NCBI GenBank assembly: GCA_023653785.1
Contig: JAMKCH010005417.1
Span: forward strand, 124,001-188,000
Reading direction: 5' to 3'
Length of the DNA stretch: 64,000 nucleotides
DNA from: Ophioderma brevispina
Lineage: Eukaryota > Echinodermata > Ophiuroidea > Amphilepidida > Ophiodermatidae
Shown: in pieces, positions 1 through 12,039 of the stretch
Layout: each line of letters begins with the position of its first letter
How positions within the stretch are numbered: position 1 is the stretch's first letter
Notes under the pieces: model-generated
The model's input: only the letters and a program-made list of their open reading frames with translations
Databases searched by the model: none
What the model was told of the DNA's origin: nothing
Program-made: the position numbers and the translations under genes

Positions 1-129
1 AATTAATTATATCCTCATCAACGCATATCGATCAGAACTAGACAAATAAATCTCTATTTGTCTCACCTCCTAATCACTGTGTCAGTAATATTGTTGATTA
101 TACCTGTGGGTGAAGTTGTCCTACATTAA

Positions 130-640
130 GCTCATGTCCGGATGCTATATTATTAAGAGGGCACACTTAATCGCTTCAGTTTGTTGATGGAATTAGATAA
201 CTCTACACTTTTAAAACATCGTGTCTTACATTTGGACATTTCTTTGACAATAGAAAACGCAACACGTGTCCTGGATGATCCAAGACAAGACAAATGCGTA
301 ATTTGAGACATGCCGTCCAGTAAGTCATTTCTGGGAAGAAGACTCCAAATCTGGATATGCATGTCTCAATACCGACTTCAAAGACAGTATAGAGTCTTGA
401 ACGGAGACATGAATTCGCGTCTTGGCTAAGCACGTAAACTAGGCATGTCGTGCATGCAGACATGACTTAACGGGGACACATCTCAAAATCAGCTTAAAGG
501 ACGTGTCTTACATTGTGACTTGAGGCAAGACACTTTGTATTTTTATTTAGTTGAAGACATCATAGTGTCTAAATTCAACCCGTGTCTTGCATTTAGACAT
601 CATAGTGTCTAAATCCAAGACACGGGTTTTACATAAAGTA
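130..640. repeat. Degenerate repeat rich in GTGTCT/AGACAC motifs
   Basis: The stretch is studded with short forward and reverse copies of GTGTCTT and AAGACA. The block AGACATCATAGTGTCTAAAT occurs at 555-574 and again at 595-614, giving a 40-bp period. AACCCGTGTCT (577-587) is mirrored by AGACACGGGTT (618-628), so the right end can fold. Similar GTCTT/AGACAT content lies inside the small transposon at 15202-15552, which suggests a related but decayed element. No terminal repeats were recognised, so the borders are approximate. Confidence 0.5.
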
Positions 641-1667
641 TATCAGGTGTGTTTGACAAGAATACCAAGGGTGGTGAATTCGTAGTGTTTTGGATATAAC
701 ATTTTCCAGGCTTTCATCTCTATAGTGAAATCCCTTAACAATCGTTCTGTACACAAAAGTTCTTGGAGTAATGCCTACGCGGAAAAGGGATAAATGATTA
801 AATATTTATATTCTTCTTTAAAGACATACTGAAACGAATGCCACGTTTAAAAGCTCAACGGTATAATCCGCCAACTATTTCTGTAATACCCCAGTACCCA
901 TTATTGTTTGTTCGCGCCTAATTTCGGCATAAGCAATAGATCTAGCGAATTGTTGGCTAAATATTATCAACACGTATCGTAAGAATTACTTTATTGATAA
1001 AAAGATTGCTTGAAATTAAGAAAAGTTAATTTGCAATGCTTAGTTAACTAAGGTACAACATAATGTATTCGCATTCAGTTCAGCTATTGCATAATTTGCA
1101 CCGCAAGGTGTCCGTGCCCAATTTCGGCATTTTCGTCACCTTGTATGTCGACAGTGTATGCGATGTTTTGTTTCGTCTACTTGAATTTCAGAATAGTAAA
1201 CGTGGTATAAAACTGTTCAAATAAAAGCTAATTATTAATTAGTACTCGACTATAGATATCTTTATTGGAAGGAAATACATTACAACCATGCACAATGCAG
1301 AACAGGGGAAACGTTAACCTCCGTCGTTGCGTGTGGTACGGACTCCACATGTATATACCCGCCAAAAATGAGCTCGTTGGTGCTCTTATACACACTAATA
1401 CATTTAGTAAATTAGGTATTCTGTTTAATTACATTGTGAAGTCAGTATTATACGGCCAATTTTGTTTTGACAGAATATTAAAGGTCATTGGGTGTATGGC
1501 AATGACGTGACGCAAGACATAAACGTCGGTATAATTCCGCATCAATTAACTATCTATTAAATCACAAACATACATAACTCTTTCCATTTCACACGGAGAA
1601 GCACGGCGGGTTAACTCTTAAAGAACCCTGAATTTCTCGACAAGTTTTCTTTGAAAGCGTTACCTAC
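641..1667. other. No gene seen; probable intron or intergenic DNA
   Basis: AT-rich sequence with no convincing open frame. If the exon at 1668-2343 is spliced, this is the 5' part of its downstream intron on the minus strand. I looked on the minus strand for the homeobox helix-3 codons (WFQNRR) and did not find them. Confidence 0.5.
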
Positions 1668-2343
1668 CATTAGCAATCATGTTGAAGGCATACCCGGCAG
1701 TGACAGGATTCGGGCAAGTCGGATAGCTAAGATACGTCAAATGCTGGGATGATTGCTGGCCTAGACCTGCCGCAGTCGTGCTGTAGAAACTCCCCGACCT
1801 GCGTCCAACACTACCACTTGAACGGAACGGGTACTCCACACCTTGCGTCGGCGATGACTCCTGCGGACTGGATGGGTGAAATCCCCCTCCTGAGGACCCT
1901 GTAAGGTGCGGCCGAGATGGTGCGGACAAGGAGGACGGGCTAGAGTGGTGATACTTTCTGCCTTGAAAGTCATCGGTTAGTGAGGTACCGTGTGCGATTC
2001 CCGTGTCGCTAATACCACTAGGAGTATTACTGTCCCCTTCTTGCATAAATCGACAATCGGCATGACTGTTGACATAAGCAAAGGCGGGAGAGTAGTAACA
2101 GCTGGATGAGGACGTTTCGCTCGTTATCATGGACATTTCTTGACTTGAGTGATGATGGCGGTCGCTGGAATCACCGCTAATGTCTGTTGACATTTGTTGG
2201 TAATCAGGGGTGTTAGATTCACCAGGCGGTCCTCCTCCTCCGCTAAAATGACCATGATTCCTGCCCAGCTGTTCCTGGGTACAACATATCGGTGTAGATG
2301 CTGCGGCCGAATTGCTCATAAGACCATAAGAACTCACTTCCAT
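1668..2343 (-). CDS. Probable first coding exon of a transcription factor (posterior-Hox-like exon 1 possible)
   Basis: The exon starts at an ATG in an ideal Kozak context (GACCATGG) with an in-frame TGA shortly upstream, and reads 225 codons plus one base. The protein begins MEVSSYGLMSNSAAAS and is rich in Ser, Gly, His and Pro, with a Gly run, His clusters and scattered Tyr. It has no membrane segment or catalytic motif. Such disordered N-termini are typical of developmental transcription factors. The frame ends at GCTAATG followed by GTAGGT, a good splice donor in phase 1, so the protein continues in another exon. The last residues (GYAFNMIANG, then a donor inside a Gly or Arg codon) recall exon 1 of AbdB-class Hox genes, where the intron lies just before the GRKKR start of the homeodomain. 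That resemblance is inference. No homeobox lies between here and the left edge, so the exon would be beyond the window. Other factor families remain possible. Confidence 0.6.
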
Positions 2344-3320
2344 GGTCAGAAACACGGAGTATCATTGCTCATAATACGAATCCAACTCCTGTTTAAGTCT
2401 TCACGGAAACGATAAACATGTGTAGTAGCACTTTACGTATTTATGATGATAATAACTCGGATTAAAGAGCACTATAACAAAGCGTCGATTACACATAAAA
2501 ACAAACTTGCACGGTATAAGTATCCTTTCAGTTATAGCAGATCTTCAAGTCGTTAAATATCAATGAAAAAACAGTCACATAGGAGTCTAAAAAATTCAGG
2601 ATTCAAAAGTACGCCGTTGATGACCCGAACGACACGCCGCTGACATGCAAGAGTTCACCTCCAGGAAAATTTGGCGGCCCATCACTTCACGCCCTCGCCA
2701 TCACCTGAGTTAGAAAATTCTCATGCTTTTATAGTAACATTTTATGAGCGAAGAAAGTTACGCCCATATCAGTGTATTTATTGAAGTTTATATGGTGAAT
2801 ATCAAAAGAACATAGGACAGGCAGTTCTAGGCAGGTCCAGCTTAGTTAAGCGGCGGCGGTGACTGACGGTGAACTTTCACCTTACAATCAAGGTGCACTC
2901 AGCATCCAGAGTTTCCCGGACATTGTTTAAGTGACACAATCCGAATCATATGTCTTGTTATCCGATTTTCAAGTACAATTTTAACATTCGGACGTGCTTA
3001 TAAAAACTGACTTCATCCTCCATGACTGTACGGCAAACATTAAAGATAATCGGCAGACTGGAGTGTTCAAAAATCTTTATGTGTAATATATAGCATATAT
3101 ACATTTGCCAATATACTTTTTCCTCTAAGGCATTTCATATGATTTTGCTCACCTGTACACGAACTGTCTCTAGTCCAGACCTCATTTTCCAGTTTGATTG
3201 TACTCTTCTTGGACTTAGAGATGAAAAAATGTGTTTTTTTTTTATTTAGCCTGGGTAAATAATTCAGTGTTCAGACACTGCTTTCCAATGATGCCCATCC
3301 AGGACAGTCAGGGGTTTTCA
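2344..3320. other. 5' flank of the transcription-factor-like exon; no gene seen
   Basis: On the minus strand this lies upstream of the start codon and should hold the 5' UTR and perhaps the promoter. I see no clear TATA box placement, no other exon and no repeat with recognisable ends. It is less repeat-laden than most of the window. Confidence 0.4.
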
Positions 3321-3329
3321 CAATATAGG

Positions 3330-3632
3330 CCCTATACTCTTATCGAAACTGGCTGCGATTTCATATACAGGAATGATTTTCCATGTATATGGGACCGACG
3401 GCTTAACGCCCCCTCCAAAAGACGGGAAATTCTTATGGTTAAAACCAGGTGTGTCCAAATGAATCACGGGGAGAGCGGAATTCCAGTTTTAATCAATAGT
3501 TCTTATACAAATCAAATCCAGAATTTAGTACCCGAATTAAATCTAGCAGGTGGCCCCGCCGGGACTCGAACCGAAGACCTTCTGAACCAAAGGCGAATAC
3601 CCTAACAGTGGGCCACGCTCTCCCACTGAAAA
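3330..3632 (-). mobile_element. tRNA-derived SINE
   Basis: Read on the minus strand, the element starts near 3630 with a tRNA-like head. A GTGGCCC / GGGCCAC pair forms an acceptor-like stem, and GGTTCGAGTCC is a canonical Pol III B box. It continues for about 200 bp to a tail containing GGGCGTTAAGCCGTCGGTCCC-like sequence, a type of SINE 3' end I recall from marine invertebrates. The anticodon stem closes only with an eight-base loop, so this is not a functional tRNA gene. Confidence 0.7.
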
Positions 3633-3926
3633 AAGTTCATCACTTACATTAGATTCATCAGCTTTTAAAAAAAGTTCATCCTCTTTGAAAGTACTTTACC
3701 TGTTATCCTCAATATATAGATTATCTGTAGAGCAGAGAAGGATTTGGGGATTTCGTGGACAGTCTAAACAACTAAACTATTTTTGAGTACCGGAAGAAAA
3801 CATGATTGACTCGTGACAAATACCCTGCGAATAATGACGTTTATGAGTGAACTAAAGAAGATACAAATGTCGAAGACAGACTATCAAGTGCTTTCTAATT
3901 TAATGGTTTATTTTTGTACGATAATG

Positions 3927-4036
3927 TTATTTCACATCAGTAAGGTGTACATCTTAAAGATAAGGTTATTTCAAATCGGTAAGGTGTACAACTTACAGAT
4001 AAGGTTATTTTAAATTCAAGTAAGGAGTACAACCTT
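3927..4036. repeat. Three-copy 39-bp tandem repeat
   Basis: Three consecutive units start at 3927, 3966 and 4005 with TTATTTCA or TTATTTTA and run through AAGGTGTACA to AGATAAGG. The third is the most diverged. The open frame across it is a by-product of the period being a multiple of three. Confidence 0.8.
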
Positions 4037-4532
4037 ATACCGATATTTCTTTATTACCTGAGGTTTGGGTTTAACTGTAAACTCTCATTTCACTTGTTTA
4101 ATTTGTTTAAATACGTTCTCATTTGAATGAAATCCCTAAACACATGTTTGTGTTTTGTAACTGACAAAATTACTGATGGCAAACAGTACGAACAGCCCGC
4201 ATTAAACACAACGAACATTATTTATTATCTGCCCTATTTTGGGACTGTGAAACCAATTCAAAGTAAACTTTGAGGTTTACACCCTCAGAGTGAGAAAAAA
4301 GTCAGTGGTTTTTGAGATGGCTCTAAACTACTGACGTGCATCAATGGACAAGAGACGGGAAATGCGGTAAGCCAGTATTCGTGCCAGTAATTACAATAAT
4401 TGCACTTAAAAATAGTATCCTACAGTCCAATAGCTCAAAATACCTTTGTTTTGTATCGATAAACTTCGCGTTTCGATTTTAAAGATCTGGGGTTTTTTTC
4501 GCAGATAAAAAAAAATGTTTTTTTTTATGTGG

Positions 4533-4870
4533 GTGTTTGGAGTGGGGCTTATTTCACTCGCCTTTCACCAAAGCGGCCCGGGTTCGATTCCCTGCATGCG
4601 GAGCCAGTGTGGTACGTGAATTTGGTTGCCGATCCATACTCGTCCTCGCTGGTTTTCTCCGAGAAATTCGGTTTCCTCCTGCATCTAAAATCGGACTTCT
4701 TTCCATAAGCCTTCCTTTTCGTTCTGGATTTACTCGTGTTTTAGCAGCCCTGAGAGGAACAAGACTAACCTGTTAGGTTTATTCATCTCAGAGCAGCCTA
4801 AGGCACAGCGGTGTCCTGAGCACTTTGGTGGATTCTTCGCGCGTTATGAGAATTAAATATTACTAGGCGG
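4533..4870 (+). mobile_element. tRNA-derived SINE with a conserved body
   Basis: A tRNA-like head has a B box GGGTTCGATTCC at about 4582-4593 preceded by a weak A box. It is followed by a body containing GGTTTTCTCCGAGAAATTCG and GGTTTCCTCC, a signature I know from the shared central domain of many metazoan SINEs. The tail passes CAGCGGTGTCCTGAGCAC and loses identity near 4870. The open frame over it is incidental. Confidence 0.7.
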
Positions 4871-4904
4871 TTACCCGGCTTTCGCGATCACCCCACCAAA
4901 GAAC

Positions 4905-5625
4905 TCTAAAACATAAATCCTCAATTAACTACATCCATATCTCACCAAATAATTCTAAAACAACTCATTGATGAACTCCATAACTCATCAAAATATGACT
5001 CTAAAAACTCTGAACATAACTGGTTGATGAACTCCATCCATAACTCACCAAAATAACTCTAAGAACATAATTCATCAATGAACTCCATCCATACCTCACC
5101 AACAAATAACTCTAAAAACAACACATTGATGAACTCAATCCATAACTCGCCAAAAGAAAAAAAAACACTCTAAAACATAACTCATCAATGAACTCCATCC
5201 ACACCTCACCAACAAATAACTCTAAAAACAACACATGATGAACTCAATCCATAACTCGCCAAAACAAAAAAAAAACCACTTTAAAACATAACTCATAGAT
5301 GAACTCCATTAACTCACCAAAAAAACTTTGGTATAAAAATCTGAAACATAACGCATCGAGAACTCCATCCATATCCCCAAATCATAACCAATAACTCTGA
5401 AACAACTCATCGATGAACTCTTAACTCACCAAAAAAATAAACTCTAGAACTCTGATGAACGTAACCGTCGATTGAACTCCAGTCACTCACAAATTAATTT
5501 AAGAACAAAATCATCAATGAACTCCATCCATTACCTCAACAACAAATAACTCTAAAAACACCTCCATCCATAAGACCCAAATAAAAAAAAACTCTTAAAA
5601 CATAACTCACTGAACTCCATACTTT
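4905..5625. repeat. A/C-rich minisatellite, unit about 50-60 bp
   Basis: Diverged tandem copies of AACTCCATCCATAACTCACC, AAATAACTCTAAAA and CATAACTCATCAATG recur about a dozen times with variable poly-A stretches. The irregular unit length suggests an old array. It begins just beyond the SINE at 4533-4870. Confidence 0.85.
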
Positions 5626-6110
5626 TGGAAATGCATAATGCCCGTCTTCCTCAAATGATGCGCAAAATACATTCCCATCCAACAATCAAAGAAAAAAAAA
5701 TCAAGAAATTTTTTTAAATCCCTTCCTCAAAAAGATGTTTGAAAATCACATTAATGCTCTTCCTCAAATAATGCGAAAATAAATTACCTTCTTCCAATAT
5801 CAAGAAAAAAAAATCGGAATTTTTGAATTACTATAATGCCCCACATAATTTGTCAGCTTAACCCTTGAGGCGGGTCTTCCTAATGTGATGTGAAAAGGAC
5901 AATCCATCAAAAAAAAATAAACAATTTTGGAATCGCATAATGCCCCTTTAATTCAATTTCTAAGCTTAACCTGATGAGGGGGCGCCCTTCCTCAAATGAT
6001 TTTGATTAATTCCTACTGCCCTTTAATTAGATTGTAAACACTAACCCTTGAGGTGCCCTTTCTCAAAGATCCAACCAAAAATACATTCCAAAAATCAAAG
6101 CGTGTTTACT
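5626..6110. repeat. Second degenerate tandem repeat, unit about 75-100 bp
   Basis: Adjacent to the preceding array but with a different unit: GCATAATGCCC, CTTCCTCAAATGATG, AAAATACATTCC and a poly-A block recur four to six times with decay. The array ends where the foldback element at about 6230 begins. Confidence 0.7.
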
Positions 6111-6229
6111 TTCTTAGAACATCTGTGTGACCTATATCCCTTTAGCACTCTTTGTCATTCCTATTGTTTGGATACCCTTTCTGTACCTTCGTTGGATACT
6201 CTTCGTGCTTGGGGCAATTACCCGCTTGC

Positions 6230-7145
6230 GGGGAGCGTCTAGAGACAGCAGCCCAGAGGGTTTTGATCAAACGAACGAAGATCACCAATATCTACGCACG
6301 AAAATTCGAGAAAATAAAACTTTTGCAAATATGTGTCTGTCGGAGAATCGCGGCTGTTGTGTGGCCCCAGGAGAGGGGTAAAGTTCTACTTGGGGTCAAA
6401 TGTTGAAACTGATCAAATCAATGTAATTAGCTCAAATTATTTCCTTAGGGAACCATGGATTAAAAAAGTCAATTGGGTCACATGCGGTTGTGCCTCCTTT
6501 CCAAGATATTGGGAAAATAGGCTAAAGGTATTTGTTTATTTCAGAAAGGTCACCCTTTGCAATAACCAGATTTCTTTGTAAAACTATTTAAAAATAATAT
6601 TTAATGATTATTACAAATATGAAAATGCATTAGCACTTTCGGGCATCTTCTGTTTATAATGGGAAGGGTACAAATCACTGTAGGACTCTATGGGGATGGG
6701 GGGGACATATAACCACTCCCTATAAAGGGAACCAACCTATGCAAAATAAAAAGCAATATTTTGAATCAGTATCATTAAATTATTGTTTTTTATTTTTTTT
6801 ACAAAGAAATCGGTGTATTACAAAGGGTGCTTTCTTGAATAAAAAACAAACTGACCGTTAGCTATTTCCCAAATATCTGGGAAAGGAAGCACGACACACA
6901 TGTGACCCAATTGACTTTTTACACTGGTTACCTAAGGATAATTTGAGCTAGATTTCATTTGGATTTAGAGCGGTTAAAACATTTACACCCATAGAACTTT
7001 AGCCCTCTCCTGGGGCTACACGTAGCAACGGGTTCTCCGTCAGACATTCATATTTGCAAAGTATATGTTCTCTGAATTTTCCCTCATTCAGATATGGTAT
7101 CTTCGTTTGATCAAAAACTTCTGGACTGACGGTCTAGATGCGTTT
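6230..7145. mobile_element. Foldback element with arms of about 300 bp
   Basis: The left arm (about 6230-6560) and right arm (about 6830-7145) are imperfect reverse complements. Left-arm landmarks are GTTTTGATCAAACGAA, CCAGGAGAGGG and GTCAATTGGGTCACATG. The right arm has TTCGTTTGATCAAAAAC, CCCTCTCCTGGGG and CATGTGACCCAATTGAC in reverse order. About 270 bp of AT-rich spacer separates them. No coding capacity is seen. This is a non-autonomous foldback transposon or an old inverted duplication. Confidence 0.8.
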
Positions 7146-7215
7146 AAATAATCGAATTGATCTGGGCACCGACGGGCTTGAACCCGGTTTTGGTGAAAGG
7201 CAGATATAGTCGGCG
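7146..7215 (-). repeat. Possible tRNA-like fragment
   Basis: On the minus strand, ACCGGGTTCAAGCCCGTCGG contains a B-box-like GGTTCAAGCC in a stem-capable context, next to the right arm of the foldback element. No complete cloverleaf is visible. This is probably the head of a decayed SINE. Confidence 0.3.
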
Positions 7216-7569
7216 GGGGCATAAGTCCGGGGCTCCATAGACGTAAACGGAAATAAAGAGTGAACAAACTAATGTTGCGTAAAGAGTCAATGGAAGCGAT
7301 TACCCTATGTTCACCATTGTTCCCGGACTATGAGTACGCCGGACAATGGTTACTTCTACCCGGGACCTTGACACCAAAGCCTAGACACTAAAAAAAAAGG
7401 TTGGCCATGCTCTTGCTCTTCCCATCACCACGCTTTGGTTAAACTTTCACCATCTTATCCGCAACGCTGCCGATGGCTCGTACCTAAAGGACAATTGTGC
7501 ATGTGATAGCACTTGGCCGACCACCAATAGAATGGAGGACAATAGAATTAGAGCCAAGGCTTTTCCAAC

Positions 7570-8690
7570 TATATAAATGGGGCTAATCCTGGGGATGATG
7601 TAACATGTGACGCCATTTTGGGACACACCAATAGAACTAGCAGACAATCCAGATTTAGAGCCCAGGCTTTTCTTACTAACTATCAGGCTAAACCAGGGGT
7701 GATGAATGAAACGCATTCAAAAACCAGTCGTCCGTGCTGGGGGGCGCGACATTTTGAATATTGCCGGAAATAATATTAGTTTGGGTGCTGTATACACACA
7801 TAATGTCAATTCGATACAAACAATCCGCCAAAATATCAGTTGTGGATGTTGGGTGCTATGGGTGGTAAATTTTGTCCGCCCATGGCCACACAACGAATGA
7901 AATGGACACATCAGTCGTATTGATTTAAATAAACCGCCTCAATGAATTTTCACCTAAGCGCGCAGTGTATTATGGGACAAAAAGAGTATCTGAGCACATT
8001 GAGCAAATGATCCAGGTACACTAGTATTACACCTGGTCACCTATAACAACTACATAATTGTAATCACTACCGTTAGTGTATTGCAAAGCGGCACCCACAG
8101 ATGTGGAAGAAGCGGAGGCAGCCATTGCTTTCTAGGTTTTCTTTGTGTCGGCAAAACATGCGAGACTGTGAATTTCTAAAGATACGTAACGTAACGTTTT
8201 GCCTCTCTATCTATATAGAACCTCTTTGGGTAACTAAACCTATAGATAATGTGACATGTGATGTTCAATTTGCAGCACCATAGAACCAAGGGGGTGAAAG
8301 CCCATTCAAACACCAGTCGTCCGTGCTGGGCGCTGACCTTTTGAATATTGCCACGGAATAATATTAGTTGTGGGTGCTACCATGTATACACACATAATGT
8401 CAATTCGATCCAAACAATCCGCCAAAATATCAGTTGTTGGATGTTGGGCGCTCTTGGGTGGTTAAATTTTTGTCTACCCATGGCCACACAACGAATTGAA
8501 ATGAGCTACGTCAGTCGTCTTGATTTAAAATAAACGCCGCAAGAATACATCTTTCACTAAGCGCGCCTAAGCGAGTGAGTATCTGAGCACAATGATCCAG
8601 GGCACTATTAGTACACCTGGCCAACTCTAACACATACATCAATTTGTATCACTACTGCTAGTGGAATTTAGTTGCATTCTTGGGGAAATT
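7570..8690. repeat. Direct duplication of a segment of about 450-600 bp
   Basis: Copy 1 (about 7570-8090) and copy 2 (about 8235-8660) share, in the same order, CCAGTCGTCCGTGCTGGG, TTTTGAATATTGCC, CACATAATGTCAATTCGAT, AATCCGCCAAAATATCAGTT, CATGGCCACACAACGAAT, AAGCGCGC and GTATCTGAGCACA. They differ by many small indels, so the duplication is not recent. The open frames in both copies are broken at different places and look non-coding. Confidence 0.85.
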
Positions 8691-9372
8691 CCCTATAATC
8701 TATGTGCAGGTAGGAAAATTTTATAGAGAATAAAATTACTGTTATTATGTTCCTGACCCTCGAGCATGCCAAAATATGGTAGAAGCGGTTTAAACCACCA
8801 TCTGATTGTAATTTCAACTGATAAATGTATACGTGTGCCCAATTTTCAATTGGCCATTTTCATTACGGATTACATGGCGTCATTCCAAAAATCACAAGGT
8901 CTCGTATTAGGCCTTTTCTTTTTATAAAATTGGGACTTTCATATATAGGTAGCGTAAACTCGTCAAATTTTAAGTGAAGAATGTATTTCTTCCTTGTTCT
9001 GGATATTAAACCCATGTGTCACCGTCTGATGTCCATACGCCAGTGGGCAAAAACAGCAGACACACGAGGAAGACGGTAGGCCTACTGGCAAGCTATACTA
9101 AAAAATCAGAAAACCATCGAGAAGTTTTTTTTCAATCGAAAACCCTGGATATTCCAAAGAATTTCATCGAAGAATCCAGGTTTCTTGAAGCGAGTATCCA
9201 GTTTTTAAGATCGAGGAACATGTATTCCCACCGATAACCTGGACATGCGTGGGCTAGCTCCAGGGTGCCAATAATAAGATAAAGAATAAGAGAAATTAAA
9301 AGTTTTATACACCCCAGATGTGTGAAAATCACTTTTTACAACGTTAATGACAAAAAACCGAAGCACCACTAA

Positions 9373-9455
9373 AAATATTTTTTAGGGACTGGGGGGGAAT
9401 CGAACCCAGAACTTGCAATCACTAGACGGAATGCCCTACCCATAGGCTTACAGGA
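9373..9455 (-). mobile_element. tRNA-derived SINE head
   Basis: Minus-strand reading gives GTAAGCCTATGGGTAGGGC (A-box region) and CTGGGTTCGATTCCCCCCC (B box), spaced as in tRNA-Pol III promoters. A C run lies where the acceptor stem should be, and no convincing anticodon arm is present. SINE fragment rather than tRNA gene. Confidence 0.6.
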
Positions 9456-10012
9456 CTGTGTCCGATAAGCAACCTCAACGTGGATCCTAATGGTTGAGCA
9501 GTTGGTGTATGCACTGCCACTCAGGGATGAAAGACACCATACACAAAATCAAAATTAATTAAATTATTGACGTGGAGGGTTTTCTAAATGCACAAAGGTA
9601 GTGTAGTAACATGCATGCTGATATATGTAATCTCCACGCCTAAATCGATAAACCACCGCCAACCTACCAGAATGGTCTTGCCATCGAGAGACCACGTTGA
9701 CAATTCGGACAATATGGAAGAGGGTAATATATGTGAAATGAAAACCAGACACCCCCCCCACAGTTAAGAAGCAACTCAATGTCTGATGACAACAAACATT
9801 CGAGTCCTCGCTTGAACTCAGCTCTGTCATAGTTACATCCGTTCTACAAACTCCATCAGTAGACATTTCAAGTACCCTGTCAATTCAGCCTGGGAAATTC
9901 CACCAAACCTCATTCTTCATTTGGCGATTTCAAAAGCCATAGTACCCAATGGGGCTAAAATTGAACTAACCAAAGACGGACAAGTTTGTCGAGAATGGAT
10001 TAGTGGTTATGA

Positions 10013-10298
10013 GGGGTGACACCACTTCAGGACGCCATCTTAAAAACCGCCAATGTTTTAAGGTGTCCGATGTGTTATCAGCGACTCCGACGAAAAAAAA
10101 TCTAAATTTTTATTGTTGACTCTGAAAGCAGCAAAAAAGTGGAATAATTTTCATTGGGTATTCATTTAGTTTTTTCAATATTTTACACATATTTTAAGGA
10201 ACTGGAAGTATTTATCACAGAAAAAAAACGTAATATGAACAAGTGTCAGGTGTTCTTATAAAGTGTTAACATTTTAGGGTTCTGAAAAATGTACAGTT
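10013..10298. mobile_element. 5'-truncated copy of the long-TIR MITE found at 30700-31043
   Basis: It shares with that element GGTGTCCGATGTGTT, CAGCGACTCCGACGAAAA, AAGGAACTGGAAGTATTTAT, CACAGAAAA, GTAATATGAACA and GTGTCAGGTGTTC. It ends in TTCTGAAAAATGTACAGTTG, a mutated form of the ACAGTG terminus. The left terminal repeat is missing. Confidence 0.8.
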
Positions 10299-10384
10299 GT
10301 TATACATAGAATTACCTTGGACCGCAATCTATAGACGTGACCCACACCGAGAAGACAAAGAGTTTAAAGATGTTCCGCAATAAC

Positions 10385-11395
10385 ATCTTGAGCAAATCAC
10401 TGGCACACGATGGGGTGCTCGCCCACATACCCTAAGATCGACGGCACTTGTCCTGTGCTACTCGTGTGCATAGTATGCTTGCTCTGTATTGGAAGATCAA
10501 GCCCTGGCCAAGAACTTGAATCAGCGTTTAAATGCCTCTCCCGGCTTCATCACACTCCGTCCACACCAAACGTACACGTCCTAGAAGGAATTGCTCCACA
10601 GACATCCGTCGTAGGTAGCGAGCATGCAAGCGTAGCTGCCCAAGTATCTAATGTTAAGCACCCTTGTCTGGACAGATCCTGCTACCACCGCCTAATCCAC
10701 GAGAGTGTTTCTTACCAAAAGTTCCAACCTCTTGAAACATATGGAGCTTAAGAGAGTCCGCCTTGTGGAAAGAAAGACTGCCATCAACCAATTAACATCT
10801 ATCGGTGTTGAACCTGTGAGCATTCTCCCAACCTGGAGCTGCTACGACTCCTCGTGGGCTGAACAGCGATGCCTCAACAAATTGAGAACCAGAAATGGCC
10901 CGATCTACAGGTTCCTTGCAGAAGTGGGCTACCTGGAAGCGATCAGGGACACCTACTGTGGTTGTGGAACGCACCGCAGACAATGGAACCACTCTTGGTC
11001 TGCCCACTGCTGGACAACACTTGCACAACAATGAACCTTTCTGGGAATTCAGTGAAGCAACTCCAGAACGTTGTACACTCTAAAAAGTTTATCAATTGAA
11101 CACTTTTTCTTTCTTGCCTTCCACTTTTGTAAAACAATGTTTACAAGACATAACATATGCATGTCAAAAGCTAAACAATCAAATGTTTTAATCTGCTAAA
11201 TACTGGTCCATTCATAGACACTAACATGTTAAGCATTTCGACATGTTTACAAAGTGAAGGCAGAAATATGTTTTAGAAAAAATGTTTAATCCTACACGCC
11301 AGAGTTTTTGCAGTGTACCAACCCATCTTTGGCTGGATCATATTTGAGAACCACAGTGTATGGACACGATCAGACGAAGAAGAACGTATTTTCTC
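10385..11395 (+). pseudogene. 3' end of a non-LTR retrotransposon (LINE) reverse transcriptase ORF, frameshifted
   Basis: Three frames together give the C-terminal region typical of LINE ORF2 proteins: a WGA-x-LR-x-ALVLCYS-like block, an ITGCLRPTP-like block (degraded), an LNKLRT segment, and a C-terminal C-x-C-G-x8-W-x2-HSW or QTM-x-P-L-L-x-CP zinc-knuckle-like motif near 10960-11030. The same segment, better kept, lies in reverse orientation at 17290-18200, so this is one family. Several frameshifts and stops show it is dead. The 3' part (11316-11395, TTTGGCTGGATCATAT, GAGAACCACAGTG) is separated from the rest by the MITE at 11076-11315. I cannot assign the LINE clade. Confidence 0.8.
11076..11315. 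mobile_element. CACTG-ended MITE inserted in the LINE
   Basis: About 240 bp bounded by CACTCTAAAAAG on the left and TTTTTGCAGTG on the right, imperfect inverted ends of the CACTGTAAAAA type. TA occurs on both sides as a target-site duplication. Comparison with the uninterrupted LINE copy at 17290-18200 gives the empty site directly (CGTTGTACCTGTCTCTGG there). This is a clean insertion, younger than the LINE. Confidence 0.85.
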
Positions 11396-12039
11396 CTTCA
11401 ATAGACAACTTGATCGATTATTTTGGGGATGGATTAAAGGTTCTTGTTCCGATTTATGTTATATTGTATGTGTTCTCTACTTGAGAGCATGGCACTTGGA
11501 CACATCGCCCCCCCATCAAGATACCGTGGTTTTGATGGTTATAAGAGCATAATGATTGCAAAGTCTTATTCACTTATTGTGCTGCTGTTAGGTTTAACCA
11601 TTAATTAAACATGTTAAAACGGCGGTTTTTTCTTATATCTTGGGAATTGAATGATGTGAGGGCCCTCAAATGCAGGACGACAATGAGAAAAATTACGACC
11701 TCCTTCATAGGATATCAAAATCGATACTTCTTCCGAGTAAATCAGGGGTCCAAAGGTGACGTATCGGAACACGCACGTTTAAACAGTGAACGTTTTTATC
11801 TTTTGAACAAAAATCGCATATCGGTCGAGTCTAAAGTTATGCTGAGACTTTTCGCATATCATGCATGCATATCATGATTTGGTTTTTGATTTCCTTAGGT
11901 GCTATTTTCAAATGCTATAACTCACGGCTCACTACCTGATTAGTCAGATTGAATGAAAGAGTACACATTGCAAAGGCAATACAATTTGATTCTTATTTTT
12001 TATCCATTGACAAAAAAAGATTAAATGCACGAACCACTG

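Noticed and set aside
3540..3632. Functional tRNA genes at this and similar B-box sites (4582, 9400, 23620, 26130)
   Set aside because: None forms a complete cloverleaf with a seven-base anticodon loop, and several continue into SINE bodies and tails.
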